Assembly (NCBI RefSeq): GCF_018324205.1
Contig: NZ_AP023356.1
Span: 9,120,501 to 9,184,500, forward strand
Source: Actinoplanes ianthinogenes
GTDB lineage: Bacteria > Actinomycetota > Actinomycetes > Mycobacteriales > Micromonosporaceae
DNA: 64,000 nucleotides
Direction: 5' to 3'
Shown here piece by piece: positions 38,370-47,246 of the stretch; position 1 is the first letter of the stretch, and every line of letters starts with the position of its first letter. The position numbers were made by a program, and so were the translations under genes. Below the pieces are notes generated by a model, which was not told the DNA's origin, did not search any database, and was given only the letters and a program-made list of their open reading frames with translations.

Positions 38370-39320
38370 ATGACGCTACTCGGCACCGGTGGTCCGGACT
38401 TGGCGCGGCAGGCCGCCCCGCCGCTGCGCGGGGGCCTCGGCCGGTGGGTCGCCGCGTTCGGCCGGCGGGCGTTCGTGGTCGCGGGCCTCGCCGCCGTGCT
38501 CGGCGCGCTGAGCGGGCTCGCCCTGGGCTCCTGGCTGGCCTGGCGGGACGTGGACGCGCTGGCGCCGGACCGGGCCACCGCGATCCGGCTCGCGCCCACC
38601 GTCCTGCCGGGCGCGTTCGACCACGAGGTCGACTACTACGGGCGGCACACGTTCTGGAATCCGTACAGCGAGCACACCCTGCACGGCGGCACCGGGGTGC
38701 GGGCGGGCCGGGCGCACGTGACCGGCACCGTGCCCGCGCAGACCCGTCCCCAGCAGGTCGCCGACGCCGTCGCCGGGCAGATGCGGGCGAACGGCTGGCA
38801 GGAGGTACGCGGCACCGTCCAGACCTTGCCGTTCGGGACTGTCGAGGTGACCGGCACCCGCGACGGATACCTCGCCGCTGTGCAGTTCGACAAGGGCGAC
38901 GAGTTGAACCCGGCCGGCCTGGACTTCTACCTGATGTGGGCGGAGCCGCCCGGTCACCTGCGCGACACGGTCCTCGGCGGTGTGGCCGGCGCCCTGGCCG
39001 GCGCGCTGCTCGGGTTCGTCAGCTCGCGGCGCTGGCGGCGGCACGGCCAGGGGATGCAGTGGGCGTACGTGACGCTCTGCTCCGTCACGCTGGTGATGCT
39101 CGCGCCCGCGTGCCTGGGCAACATCCCCACCACCACCGGCTCCCTGCTGGCCAACACCCACCGTGAGGGACCGGGGCCCTCGGTGTACTGGGGCGGCTTC
39201 GTGATCTACGGGGCGGAGCCGTTCGCCATGCTGTCCGTCCTGCTGATTCTGGCGATCGTCATCGGCTGCTTCCTGCCGCCCATCGGCGCCGTCCGCCGGA
39301 CGAGTGCGATCAATTTCTGA
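38370..39320 (+). CDS. Membrane protein, unknown function
   Basis: 316 aa. TM1 (AFVVAGLAAVLGALSGLALG) is followed by an external domain of about 160 residues (residues 60-190), a second TM (DTVLGGVAGALAGALLGFV), and two more helices at the C-end. No recognised domain. Divergent from the ICMT-like gene with a 52-nt gap. Confidence 0.7.
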   Translation: MTLLGTGGPDLARQAAPPLRGGLGRWVAAFGRRAFVVAGLAAVLGALSGLALGSWLAWRDVDALAPDRATAIRLAPTVLPGAFDHEVDYYGRHTFWNPYSEHTLHGGTGVRAGRAHVTGTVPAQTRPQQVADAVAGQMRANGWQEVRGTVQTLPFGTVEVTGTRDGYLAAVQFDKGDELNPAGLDFYLMWAEPPGHLRDTVLGGVAGALAGALLGFVSSRRWRRHGQGMQWAYVTLCSVTLVMLAPACLGNIPTTTGSLLANTHREGPGPSVYWGGFVIYGAEPFAMLSVLLILAIVIGCFLPPIGAVRRTSAINF

Positions 39321-39330
39321 GGAGGTGCCG

Positions 39331-39822
39331 GTGGAGGTCGTCGACGGCCCGTCGATCGTGGCCAAGCCCGATCGGTCCTGCGTCGGCATCCGTCTCGTCA
39401 CGCCGTTCCGCGGCATGTTCGCCGTGCGGGACCGGCTGATGGCGGAGCTGTACTCGTGGGCCGACGACCGGGCCATCGCGTACGGGCACACGTTCTTCCG
39501 TCTCCACGTGGTGGACATGGACGGACCCATGGACGTCGAGGTCGGGGTCGTCACGGAGCGGCCGGTCCAGGGTGACGGCCGGGTCCGCGCCGGAGTGCTG
39601 CCCGCCGGCCGGTACGCGACCCTGACCTACATCAACCACGGCCGGCGGGCCAACGGCCTGTTGCGGGACTGGGCTCACGAGCACGGCCTCACGCTGGACC
39701 GCGCGGCAAGCCCCGAGGGGGAGAGGTTCGGCTGCCGGTACGAGGCCTACCTCACCGATCCCCGGTCCGAGCCGATGAAGACCCGATGGCAGATCGAACT
39801 GGCCATCCGCCTGGCCGACTAA
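39331..39822 (+). CDS. GyrI-like small-molecule-binding domain protein
   Basis: 163 aa from GTG 39331 (GAGGAG 6 nt upstream). Bacterial effector-binding (GyrI/SHV) fold: VEVGVVTERPVQGDGRVRAG then LPAGRYATLTYINHGRRANG and ending GCRYEAYLTDPRSEPMKTRW. Stand-alone ligand-binding domain with no HTH. Often linked to drug or toxin binding; ligand unknown. Confidence 0.75.
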   Translation: MEVVDGPSIVAKPDRSCVGIRLVTPFRGMFAVRDRLMAELYSWADDRAIAYGHTFFRLHVVDMDGPMDVEVGVVTERPVQGDGRVRAGVLPAGRYATLTYINHGRRANGLLRDWAHEHGLTLDRAASPEGERFGCRYEAYLTDPRSEPMKTRWQIELAIRLAD

Positions 39823-39831
39823 CCTGGCCGG

Positions 39832-40338
39832 GTGCCGCAGTTGTTCCACGTCAGCGAAGAAGGCCCGTTCGCCGTCATGCATCCGCGCCCGTCCCCCGCC
39901 GGTACGCCGCACGAGGGCCGCGAGTGGGTGTGGGCGGTCGACGGCGCCCGCCTGCCGAACTATCTGCTGCCTCGGCAGTGCCCGCGGGTCTGCTGGTCGA
40001 GCGTCTGCGTGAAGCACGACCTGCTCCGGGCGCCGGCCGAGCGGGTCATCGCCGTCGAACACCGATGGGCGCCGGAGCTGCTCTCCGCCGGGCTCACGGT
40101 GCACCGGCTCGACCCCACCGGCTTCACGCTCCTCGACGCCACTGCCGGGTACTGGGTCAGCGAGCAGGCCGCTCAGGTGATCGAGACACACCGGGTCGAG
40201 AACTGCTTCGCCGCGCTGGCCGAGCACGGGGTGGAGGTGCGCCTCACTTCGTCGCTGTGGCCCTACGTCGATGCGGTGGTGCGGGCAGAGGCGGAGTTCA
40301 GCGCCATCCGGATGCGGAACGCCGTCGGGCGAGGGTGA
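39832..40338 (+). CDS. DUF6886-like conserved protein
   Basis: 168 aa from GTG 39832, 9 nt after the GyrI-like gene. Starts with LFHVSEEGPFAVMHPRPSPA, a start I recall for DUF6886 proteins, followed by VWAVDGARLPNYLLPRQCPR. Function unknown. Likely co-transcribed with the previous gene. Confidence 0.65.
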   Translation: MPQLFHVSEEGPFAVMHPRPSPAGTPHEGREWVWAVDGARLPNYLLPRQCPRVCWSSVCVKHDLLRAPAERVIAVEHRWAPELLSAGLTVHRLDPTGFTLLDATAGYWVSEQAAQVIETHRVENCFAALAEHGVEVRLTSSLWPYVDAVVRAEAEFSAIRMRNAVGRG

Positions 40339-40486
40339 GCTGATCGCCTGTCGCAGCGGCTGGGGCGACGGCGGTCGTCTGCTTCGCACCGACAGGCTGC
40401 TCTGATGCCACGTGCAGGCGGCCCGGTCGTGCGGCCGGGAGTGCCGTGCTCAGGGCGTACGGAAAAGGGCAGTTAATCTTCTCCTC

Positions 40487-41083
40487 ATGGCGAATGCTGA
40501 GCTGCCCGAGTTGATCGTCGCGGATGCGGAGGGGCTGCGGGCGTGGCTGGTGGAGCACCATGCCGACTCGGCCGGGGTGTGGCTGGCGCTGACCAAGAAG
40601 GGTGGGGCGGTCACGACGCTCACCTGGCAGCAGGCGGTTGACGAGGCGTTGTGTTTCGGGTGGATCGACGGGCAGGCGCGTAAGGGGGACGAGGCGACGT
40701 CGTGGATCCGGTTCACGCCGCGGCGGGCGCGTAGTGCCTGGTCGAAGCGGAACGTGGAGAACGTCGCCCGGCTGGAGGAGCAGGGGCGGATGCAGCCGGC
40801 CGGGCGGGCCGCGGTGGAGGCGGCCAAGGCGGACGGGCGGTGGGCGGCGGCCTACGCGCCGCCTTCGGAGGCGGAGGTGCCGGCCGACCTGATGACGGCG
40901 ATCGCGGCGAACCCGGAGGCGCACGCCATGTTCGAGGTGCTCACCAAGACAAACCGGTTCGCGATGATCTACCGAATCAACGCGGTCAAGCGGGCCGAGA
41001 CGCGGCAGCGGAAGATCGGCGAGTTCGTCGCGATGCTGGCCCGGCACGAGACGGTCTATCCGCAGAAAGCCAAGCCCGAATAA
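40487..41083 (+). CDS. YdeI/OmpD-associated family protein
   Basis: 198 aa. The family core is visible as ALCFGWIDGQARKGDEATSW, IRFTPRRARSAWSKRNVENV and EAHAMFEVLTKTNRFAMIYR. The family has been linked to resistance to polymyxin or bacteriocins in other bacteria, though the activity is unclear. ATG 40487 chosen by the family start; the earlier frame opening is non-coding. Confidence 0.8.
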   Translation: MANAELPELIVADAEGLRAWLVEHHADSAGVWLALTKKGGAVTTLTWQQAVDEALCFGWIDGQARKGDEATSWIRFTPRRARSAWSKRNVENVARLEEQGRMQPAGRAAVEAAKADGRWAAAYAPPSEAEVPADLMTAIAANPEAHAMFEVLTKTNRFAMIYRINAVKRAETRQRKIGEFVAMLARHETVYPQKAKPE

Positions 41084-41122
41084 TGCGATGATCTCTGCTC
41101 GGTGAGTGGTTAGCCTGGCCGC

Positions 41123-41518
41123 ATGTGCCGGGGGAGAATGTCGCACGCCCACTACGTCTGCGTGCCGTGCCGCCGCAGCAGCAAGCTTCCGTGGGACGCG
41201 GTGGAGCATCCGTGTCCGCAGTGCCGGGTGCCGATGGTGCTCGCCGGTCCGGACTTCGCGGCGCCACGGCGCCGGAATGCGTCCGGTTGGGCCGCGGTGG
41301 CCGCGGTGCTCGCGGAGGGGCTGCTCTACGACGGCTTCGAGCCGTGCGGGTGTGGCCATGACCCGAAGTTCCGGCCGCGGACCAGGGCACAGGTGCGCGA
41401 GCGACGCCGGTTGGCGGCCCGCCGCGGGGTGACACTGGCCTTCCTGCTGGGCGCCCGTGACCCCTATGAGGACGTGCCGGCCGGCCAGGGGGTGTCGGTC
41501 GCCGCGTCCCAGCGGTAA
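41123..41518 (+). CDS. Small Cys-rich (zinc-ribbon-like) protein
   Basis: 131 aa. Paired cysteines VCVPCRR and HPCPQCRVP give a zinc-ribbon-like site, followed by a Gly/Cys cluster (EPCGCGHDPKF) and a basic tail. Conserved in actinobacteria but of unknown role. ATG 41138 is an alternative start. Confidence 0.65.
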   Translation: MCRGRMSHAHYVCVPCRRSSKLPWDAVEHPCPQCRVPMVLAGPDFAAPRRRNASGWAAVAAVLAEGLLYDGFEPCGCGHDPKFRPRTRAQVRERRRLAARRGVTLAFLLGARDPYEDVPAGQGVSVAASQR

Positions 41519-41567
41519 ACGCCCTGCTCGGTCGGCGATCTCGCGAGCCGCTCGCACTCTTCGCGGG

Positions 41568-41750
41568 CTATCGGTCCGCCCCGTTCAAGACGCGTTCCCA
41601 TTCGCCGATCAGACCGCGTTCCAGTAATTCATCCATCCGGCCGTGCTCGATCGTCCCGATCCGCTCGTCGCAAACAAAGCCGGCGTCCGACTCGGTCGCC
41701 GTCCCCTCGACCGTGACCACAAGGTGGTCGACCGGATGATCGTCTCGCAT
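41568..41750 (-). CDS. Small hypothetical protein, 60 aa
   Basis: Acidic 60-aa protein (HLVVTVEGTATESDAGFVCD ... GRMDELLERGLIGEWERVL). Codon pattern is plausible but no family is recognised. It could be spurious or the remnant of a longer gene. Confidence 0.4.
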   Translation of the reverse strand: MRDDHPVDHLVVTVEGTATESDAGFVCDERIGTIEHGRMDELLERGLIGEWERVLNGADR

Positions 41751-41764
41751 GGGCGGCAGAATAC

Positions 41765-41794
41765 GGCCCGGTGAGGTGTGGTCCGCACCGGGCC
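41765..41794. terminator. Hairpin terminator
   Basis: GGCCCGGTG at 41765-41773 pairs with CACCGGGCC at 41786-41794. It lies just after the GH25 pseudogene stop (minus strand) and between it and the small 41568 gene. Confidence 0.6.
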
Positions 41795-41804
41795 GTCACA
41801 CACG

Positions 41805-42399
41805 TCAGCAGGTGCCGTCACACGCCAGGGCCTTCAACCGGTCCCATGCTCCGTGCCACTGGTTGGAGTCACCGGCGAACGGCCCGGAACTCGAATACTG
41901 CCAGAACGACCAGGTCGGCGCCCCGGCCGGCAACGTCCCCGGCGCGCTGGCGTACCGGGCCAGCCACAGCGGCGAGTTCGCCCAGAATTCGGAGTTAGTT
42001 CCCGGTGCAGGTGGTCCACCAGTCCGTGGTCGTGTAGATGACCGCCCACCGCCCGGTAAGCGCGTGATACCGATTCAGGAACGCCGAGATCCAGCTCCGC
42101 ATCGACGCCTGTGAAAGCCCGTAACAGGTGGCACCGTACGGGTTGTACTCGATGTCGAGCGCCCCCGGCAGCGTCCTGCCGTCCCTGGACCAGCCCCCGC
42201 CGTGCCCCACGAAATAGTCGGCCTGCGCCGATCCGCCCGCCCCGTTCGGCAGCGCGAAATGGTAGGCGCCGCGGATCATTCCGACGTTGTAGGACCCGTT
42301 GTACCGCTGCGCGAAATACGAGTTCGTGTACGACGTGCCCTCGGTCGCCTTGATGTAGGCGAACCGCGAGCCCGCACTCCACTGAGCCGGCCAGTTAAG
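41805..42399 (-). pseudogene. Broken GH25 lysozyme (N-acetylmuramidase)
   Basis: The minus strand codes FAYIKATEGTSYTNSYFAQR, GMIRGAYHFALPNGAGGSAQ, LPGALDIEYNPYGATCY and WAVIYTTTDWWTTCTG, a clear GH25 core (catalytic DxE in ALDIEYN). One extra T near 41995-41997 creates a stop; beyond it FWANSPLWLARYASAPGTLP and SFWQYSSSGPF continue the family. The N-terminus, with signal and first catalytic strand, is absent: homology begins at NWPAQWSAG 12 bp from the next gene. Dead by deletion and frameshift. Confidence 0.85.
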
Positions 42400-42403
42400 A
42401 AGG

Positions 42404-43396
42404 TCAACGGTCGACGAGTCGCTCCAGCGCCTCGATCACCGTGTCGCACACGTCCATCTTGTAGAGCCGTTCGATGCTCTGCAGGCCACCCGGGCTCTCC
42501 GCGTTGATCTCGACCACCTTGTCGCCGATCAGGTCGATGCCGACGAAGAACATCCCGTCGGCCACCAGCTTGTCGCTCATCGCGTCGACCACGTCGCGCT
42601 CCACCGCGCCGATCTCCAGCGGCACCGACCGCCCACCCTTGCTGATGTTCGCCCGCGGGTCGTTGCCGGTCGGCACCCGCCGGAACGCCGCCGCCCGCCC
42701 ATCGCATTCGAGCACCTTGCCCTCGAGCAGGAAGATCCGCGCGTCGCCCTCCTCGCCGCCGTCGACGAACTCCTGCACCATGGCGTACCCGTCCTGCAGC
42801 ACCGCCTCGGTGATCTGCGCCAGGTTCGGCTCCGTCTCGTCCGGCACCAGGAACACGTTGCGCCCCTTCGCCCCGTACAGCGGCTTGACCACCGACTTCC
42901 CGACCTCCGCCACGAACCGCTGGATCGCCGCCGGGTCGCGCGTCACCAGCGACCGCGGCCGGATCTTCTCCGGGAACTCCTCCAGGTACAGCTTGCTCGT
43001 CGCCCGGATCAGCGACATCGGGTCATTGACCACCGTCACCCCGCGCGCCTTGAGCATCTGCCCGAAGACCGCCCCGAGCGGACTGGCCCACGGCCGCTGC
43101 TGAAGGTCGTCGACCGACTCGTTCCGCAAGAACAAAACATCAAGATCATCCATTACGGTACGCCTGGAGCCGCCCTCCTTGACGCCCGTCAGGAAGCTCT
43201 CCAGGGTGTCGCCCTCGCCGAAGACGGCGGAGTGAGCCCGGGCCACGATCTGCCCGCTGCTCTCCCCGACCTCGACGTCCCCGACCCCGACGTACCAGAC
43301 CTCATGACCCTTCCGGCTCGCCGCCCGCGCCAGCCGCGTCGTCGCGTACTCGGCGATCTCGGTGGCGACGTCATTGACGAAAAACGCGATCCTCAT
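42404..43396 (-). CDS. ATP-grasp enzyme, glutathione-synthetase-like
   Basis: 330 aa. GshB-like ATP-grasp: N-domain MRIAFFVNDVATEIAEYATT, central VVKPLYGAKGRNVFLVPDE, AMVQEFVDGGEEGDARIFLL, and end VGIDLIGDKVVEINAESPGG with the metal-binding EIN. It would form an amide or peptide bond using ATP. Actinobacteria make mycothiol rather than glutathione, so another substrate is likely. Starts by ATGA overlap with the QEGLA peptidase gene. Confidence 0.82.
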   Translation of the reverse strand: MRIAFFVNDVATEIAEYATTRLARAASRKGHEVWYVGVGDVEVGESSGQIVARAHSAVFGEGDTLESFLTGVKEGGSRRTVMDDLDVLFLRNESVDDLQQRPWASPLGAVFGQMLKARGVTVVNDPMSLIRATSKLYLEEFPEKIRPRSLVTRDPAAIQRFVAEVGKSVVKPLYGAKGRNVFLVPDETEPNLAQITEAVLQDGYAMVQEFVDGGEEGDARIFLLEGKVLECDGRAAAFRRVPTGNDPRANISKGGRSVPLEIGAVERDVVDAMSDKLVADGMFFVGIDLIGDKVVEINAESPGGLQSIERLYKMDVCDTVIEALERLVDR

Positions 43397-44571
43397 GCCG
43401 CGACTACTCCCTCGTAGAGATCGGTGACCGACAAACCCGCCCGCAGCCTGTCGAGACGCTCCGGAGCACCCGGCACGTCCAGCCAGCGCGGCCGGACCCA
43501 GGGCGCGTGCAGCACCCCGCGATCGAGCAGGTCCTGAATCAGCGGAAGGTGGTCGAGTGCGAGCTTGCCGACCAGCAGCGCGTCGAGGCTGACCCCTTCG
43601 GCGAACGCCTCCAGCAGCCGCGCGACGCCGCGCAGGTAGATCGCGTCCTTCACCGAGCCGCCCGCGACGACCACCCGGATCGCGATGATCCACGCGGTCT
43701 TGCGGGGGATCTGGTACTTGTCGCGCAGCGTTGCGAAGATGTCCAGGAACCCGGCCCCGCCGAGCATCAGGTCGACGGCCACCACCCGGGCCGCCAGCAC
43801 CCGCAGCCGGCGCGGATCCAGCCCGCCGGTCAGGTACTCGGCCAGGACGGCGAGACCCTCCTGCGTCTCGTCGTAACCGGGCAGCCCGATCGTCAGCATC
43901 GTCAACGGCTGCCGGGCGCCGTTCTGGTAGGTCACGACATGGGTGCCGACCTCGTGATGCAGCAGCGGCTCGACCCGGTCCGCACGGAACGTCGCGTTCT
44001 CCGGGATCAGCAGCCGGCCGAACGACACCATCAACTCGGAGATGTCGTCGCGGACGTCCACGTGCATCGGGAACTCCGGATACACCGCTTGGTAGCGCTG
44101 GATCTCCGCCCGCGCCGCCTCCGCGAACACCCCGGCGGTCACGCCCGGCACGCTGGTGCCCTGGGCCGGGATGCCGGCCAGCAACTTCTCGGCGGCTGCG
44201 GTGAGCTGCGGGGTGATCCCGCCGTACAGCTGCAGCGAGCCGTACACGAACTTGGTGGTGTCCCGGTCCTCCAGCGCCGTGATCTGCCGGGCGATCTCGT
44301 CCCGCTTCGTCACCAGCAGCTTGTGCAGCGCCGGGTCGGCGACGTCCTCGATCGGCAGGTCGTACAGCTCCCGCCGCACCAGGTCCGGCTCGAACTCCAG
44401 CGGCCGCAACCGGAGCGTCGGCGCGGTCCCGAAGTCGCTGCGCTCGAAGTCCGCCCAAGCCTCCGCCGCGTTCACCGGCGTCAGGTTGAGCAGCAGATCC
44501 ACCCGCCGCTCAATGTCGGTCAGTCGTGCGTCGATGTCCAGTGTGGGTCCAAGCTCAGTAACAGATGCCAC
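43393..44571 (-). CDS. QEGLA-motif metallopeptidase family (DUF1704)
   Basis: 392 aa from GTG 44571 (GGAGG upstream). The DUF1704 hallmarks are HHEVGTH (the HExxxH zinc site, near residue 207) and DETQEGLAVL. The family is annotated as flavohemoglobin expression-modulating, and its eukaryotic relatives are tubulin tyrosine carboxypeptidases. Paired with a GshB-like ligase, it may belong to an uncharacterised amide-forming or -cleaving pathway. Its start overlaps the LysR 3' end by 17 nt. Confidence 0.83.
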   Translation of the reverse strand: MASVTELGPTLDIDARLTDIERRVDLLLNLTPVNAAEAWADFERSDFGTAPTLRLRPLEFEPDLVRRELYDLPIEDVADPALHKLLVTKRDEIARQITALEDRDTTKFVYGSLQLYGGITPQLTAAAEKLLAGIPAQGTSVPGVTAGVFAEAARAEIQRYQAVYPEFPMHVDVRDDISELMVSFGRLLIPENATFRADRVEPLLHHEVGTHVVTYQNGARQPLTMLTIGLPGYDETQEGLAVLAEYLTGGLDPRRLRVLAARVVAVDLMLGGAGFLDIFATLRDKYQIPRKTAWIIAIRVVVAGGSVKDAIYLRGVARLLEAFAEGVSLDALLVGKLALDHLPLIQDLLDRGVLHAPWVRPRWLDVPGAPERLDRLRAGLSVTDLYEGVVAA

Positions 44572-45487
44572 TCACCTCCCATGCCCACCGGCCCGCTCCC
44601 GCAACCGTCGAGCACACGTCGAGGTTCAGCTCGGCGAGGAAGGCCTTGGCGGCCGGGGTGAGCGACGACGAGTTCCAGATCAGGTGTTCGGTGCGGGTCG
44701 GGGCGTCGCGGACGGCGACGGTGGTGACGCCGGTCAACTGTGGGGTGTAGAGCGAGGGGAGCAGGGCGACGGCGTGGCTCTCGCGGATGAGCCGGAGCAT
44801 CAGGAGGTCCGCGGTGCTCACCTCGAAGGCGACCTCGCGGCGCACGCCGGCCGCCGCGAAGGCCAGATCCGACTGGACACGCCCGGGGGTTCCCGCCGGG
44901 AAGTCGACGAGCACCTCGCCGGCCAGCCGGGCCAGGTCGATCTCGGTCTCCGCGGCCAGCGGGTGATCCGGAGCGACGACCGCGACCAGCCGGTCGTGGG
45001 CCAGCGGCCTGCTGTCGACACCCTCGGGCCGGGTCGTCGTGGGCAACCCGAGGAAGGCGAGGTCGATGCGGCCCTCCCTGACGTGGTCGATGAGCTGCAC
45101 ACTGCCACCGACCCGCAGGCCGATCCGGACCTGTGGGAAGCGCCGGTGGAATCCTTCGACGGCGGGTGGGATGTCGACCGCCGCGACGGTGGGAATCAGG
45201 CCGATGGTGAGCCGGCCGCGGACCTCTCCGACGGCGGCCGTGACCTCGGCGGCGGCGCGCTCGGCGGCGTCCAGGCACTGCCGCGCCACCGGCAGGAACG
45301 CCCGGCCGGCCGCGGTCAGCCGGACCCGGCGGCTGGTGCGCTCGAAGAGCCGGGCGCCGAGCTCGCGTTCCAGCCGGGCGATCTGGTGGCTGAGGGCGGA
45401 CTGCACGACGAGGCACTGCTCGGCCGCCCGGGTGAAGCTGTTCGTCTCCGCGACGGCGACCACGTACCGCATCTGCCGGAGCTCCAT
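44555..45487 (-). CDS. LysR-type transcriptional regulator
   Basis: 310 aa. N-terminal HTH (MRYVVAVAETNSFTRAAEQC, QSALSHQIARLERELGARLF) and a LysR substrate-binding domain (LTIGLIPTVAAVDIPPAVEG). Divergent from the NAD(P)-binding gene at 45566 with a 78-nt gap; it may regulate that gene, the downstream pair, or itself. Confidence 0.88.
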   Translation of the reverse strand: MELRQMRYVVAVAETNSFTRAAEQCLVVQSALSHQIARLERELGARLFERTSRRVRLTAAGRAFLPVARQCLDAAERAAAEVTAAVGEVRGRLTIGLIPTVAAVDIPPAVEGFHRRFPQVRIGLRVGGSVQLIDHVREGRIDLAFLGLPTTTRPEGVDSRPLAHDRLVAVVAPDHPLAAETEIDLARLAGEVLVDFPAGTPGRVQSDLAFAAAGVRREVAFEVSTADLLMLRLIRESHAVALLPSLYTPQLTGVTTVAVRDAPTRTEHLIWNSSSLTPAAKAFLAELNLDVCSTVAGAGRWAWEVSGICY

Positions 45488-45565
45488 TGATCCATCGTGG
45501 TCAACGATCGCTGGAGTGACAAGGATGTGTTGGACTCATCAATGCGGGCCGACGACGCTGAAGGC

Positions 45566-46192
45566 ATGAAGATCACTGTTGTCGGCGCGGCCGGGATGGC
45601 CGGCTCACGCATCGTCGCCGAGGCCGTCGGCCGAGGGCATCGGGTCACCGCGGTCCTGCGCCGTGCCCGCCCGGACACCCTCCACCCGCAGGTCGAGGTC
45701 GTGCACGGCGACGCCACCGACGGCGGGCACATGGCCGAGCTGTTCGCCGACGCCGATGCGATCGTGGGCGCCACCCGTCCCGCTCCCGGGCAGGAGGACA
45801 CGGTCGTCCCGACGGCTACGGCACTGCTCGACGCGGCGGCCGCGGCCGGGACACGGATCCTGTTCGTCGGCGGCTGCGCGCCGCTGCGGGCACCGGGCGG
45901 CGGGCGGGCTTTCGACGATCCCGCGTACGTGCCGGCGGCATACCGTGCGATCGCCGCCGCCAGCCTCGCCCAGCTGGAGGTCTGCCGTGCGCACAGCGCC
46001 GACTGGACCTACGTCAGCCCGCCGGCGCTGCTCGAACCCGGCCCGCGCACCGCACGGTACCGGCGCGGCGGCGCCGACCTGGTCGTGGCCGCGGACGGCT
46101 CCTCCTGGATCTCAGCGGAGGATCTCGCCGTCGCCGTGCTCGACGACCTGGAGCGGCCCGCCCGCGAACGACATTTCTCCGTCGGCTACTGA
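45566..46192 (+). CDS. NAD(P)-binding protein, YwnB/SDR-a-like
   Basis: 208 aa from ATG 45566. Rossmann start ITVVGAAGMAGSRIVAEAVG, HGDATDGGHMAELFADADAI, then ADWTYVSPPALLEPGPRT. Atypical SDR (NAD-binding 10) of the YwnB type, possibly a flavin- or NAD(P)-dependent reductase. Divergent from the LysR gene. Confidence 0.8.
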   Translation: MKITVVGAAGMAGSRIVAEAVGRGHRVTAVLRRARPDTLHPQVEVVHGDATDGGHMAELFADADAIVGATRPAPGQEDTVVPTATALLDAAAAAGTRILFVGGCAPLRAPGGGRAFDDPAYVPAAYRAIAAASLAQLEVCRAHSADWTYVSPPALLEPGPRTARYRRGGADLVVAADGSSWISAEDLAVAVLDDLERPARERHFSVGY

Positions 46193-46196
46193 TGTC

Positions 46197-46470
46197 CTAT
46201 CCGGGCGGCTCCTGGTACCAGAGGTGGGCCGGCCAGGGCTGGCAGGCGCCGAGGACCAGTTTGGAGACGCTGCCGCCGACCGACGCGGCGACGCACAGGC
46301 GGTTGCCGTTCGCGTCGGGCCAGATGTGCTCCAGGAACCACCAGCTGCTGTCGTACTTCACCCACTTCCACTGCTGGGATCCGTCACCGAAGCATTGACC
46401 CTGCCGGATCTCCGCGTAGTACTGGTTCGCCGTCGGGTACAGGCACCATCTGGAGACGGGGTGGGGCGGC
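46197..46470 (-). pseudogene. C-terminal fragment of a secreted protein
   Basis: A minus-strand frame reads WCLYPTANQYYAEIRQGQCF, GDGSQQWKWVKYDSSWWFLE, LCVAASVGGSVSKLVLGAC and ends HLWYQEPPG then stop at 46197-46199. Aromatic and Cys pattern suggests a secreted carbohydrate-binding domain. It has no start, as the frame runs into the stop of the 46473 gene. Family not identified. Confidence 0.4.
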
Positions 46471-46472
46471 GG

Positions 46473-47246
46473 TCAGAACGGCACGGCGGTGGCGAGCAGG
46501 CCGCCGGCCTCGCCGCGGCCGGAGACGATCCGGCAGAACTCCAGGGCGTCCAGGGTGATCCGTTCGGCGCCGGAGCCCCAGGCGCCGCCGGCCGGACCGG
46601 TCAGTTCCAGGGTGAACGGCCGGCCGTGCCGGCGCGCCCACTCCTGCACGACGTCGTTGACGATGACGCCGTCGTGCCCGGCGGTCGGCTGAGGGTCGAG
46701 GCCGGTGGCGGCGCAGATGTCGAGCCGGTGCATGAACGGGTCACGAGTGAGGATCACGTCCATCAGGTAGCCGAACGTCCATCGCTCCAGCTGCCCGCCC
46801 ACCAGCTGTGCCTCGGGCATGGCACGGCCGAGCAGGAAGCCCGGCATGCGGCTGCGGCCACGTACCGCCTTGGGGCTCAGGGCACGCCACCGCGCGACGA
46901 GTTCCTCGGTGGTGAGACCGGCGTTCTGCCGCACCTGCAACGCGGTGAGGAAGTCGATCGAGACGGGCGCCTTCGCCCTCCTGGCCTGACGGGTCGACGT
47001 GGCCATCTGCTTGATCAGCTGCGGTCGGCTGGACATCATCTGGACCATGCCGAGCATGTGGCCGGCCGTGTCGCGGACGTCCCAGCCGGTGTTCGCGGTC
47101 GGGGCCGACCAGTGCCGCGGCTCCAGCCGGGCCAGCAGGTCGGCGCAGCGCGCGTACTCGTCGGTGGCGAGGCGCTGCGCCCGGCTGCGGTCGATGCGCG
47201 GACGCTGCGGGGCGGCGGTGCTCCTGGGCAGTGCGGACGTGGTCAT
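46473..47246 (-). CDS. DinB/MDMPI mycothiol-dependent enzyme family protein
   Basis: 257 aa. Maleylpyruvate isomerase-like N-domain: GWDVRDTAGHMLGMVQMM, then DPFMHRLDICAATGL, the expected His metal ligands. The family includes mycothiol-dependent isomerases and thiol transferases; the reaction here is unknown. Its start overlaps the TetR stop by 4 nt, so it is likely TetR-controlled. Confidence 0.8.
   Translation of the reverse strand: MTTSALPRSTAAPQRPRIDRSRAQRLATDEYARCADLLARLEPRHWSAPTANTGWDVRDTAGHMLGMVQMMSSRPQLIKQMATSTRQARRAKAPVSIDFLTALQVRQNAGLTTEELVARWRALSPKAVRGRSRMPGFLLGRAMPEAQLVGGQLERWTFGYLMDVILTRDPFMHRLDICAATGLDPQPTAGHDGVIVNDVVQEWARRHGRPFTLELTGPAGGAWGSGAERITLDALEFCRIVSGRGEAGGLLATAVPF

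Noticed and set aside
42404..44458. Single fused ATP-grasp/peptidase protein
   Set aside because: The two proteins lie in different frames with an ATGA start overlap at 43393-43396, so they are separate translationally coupled genes.
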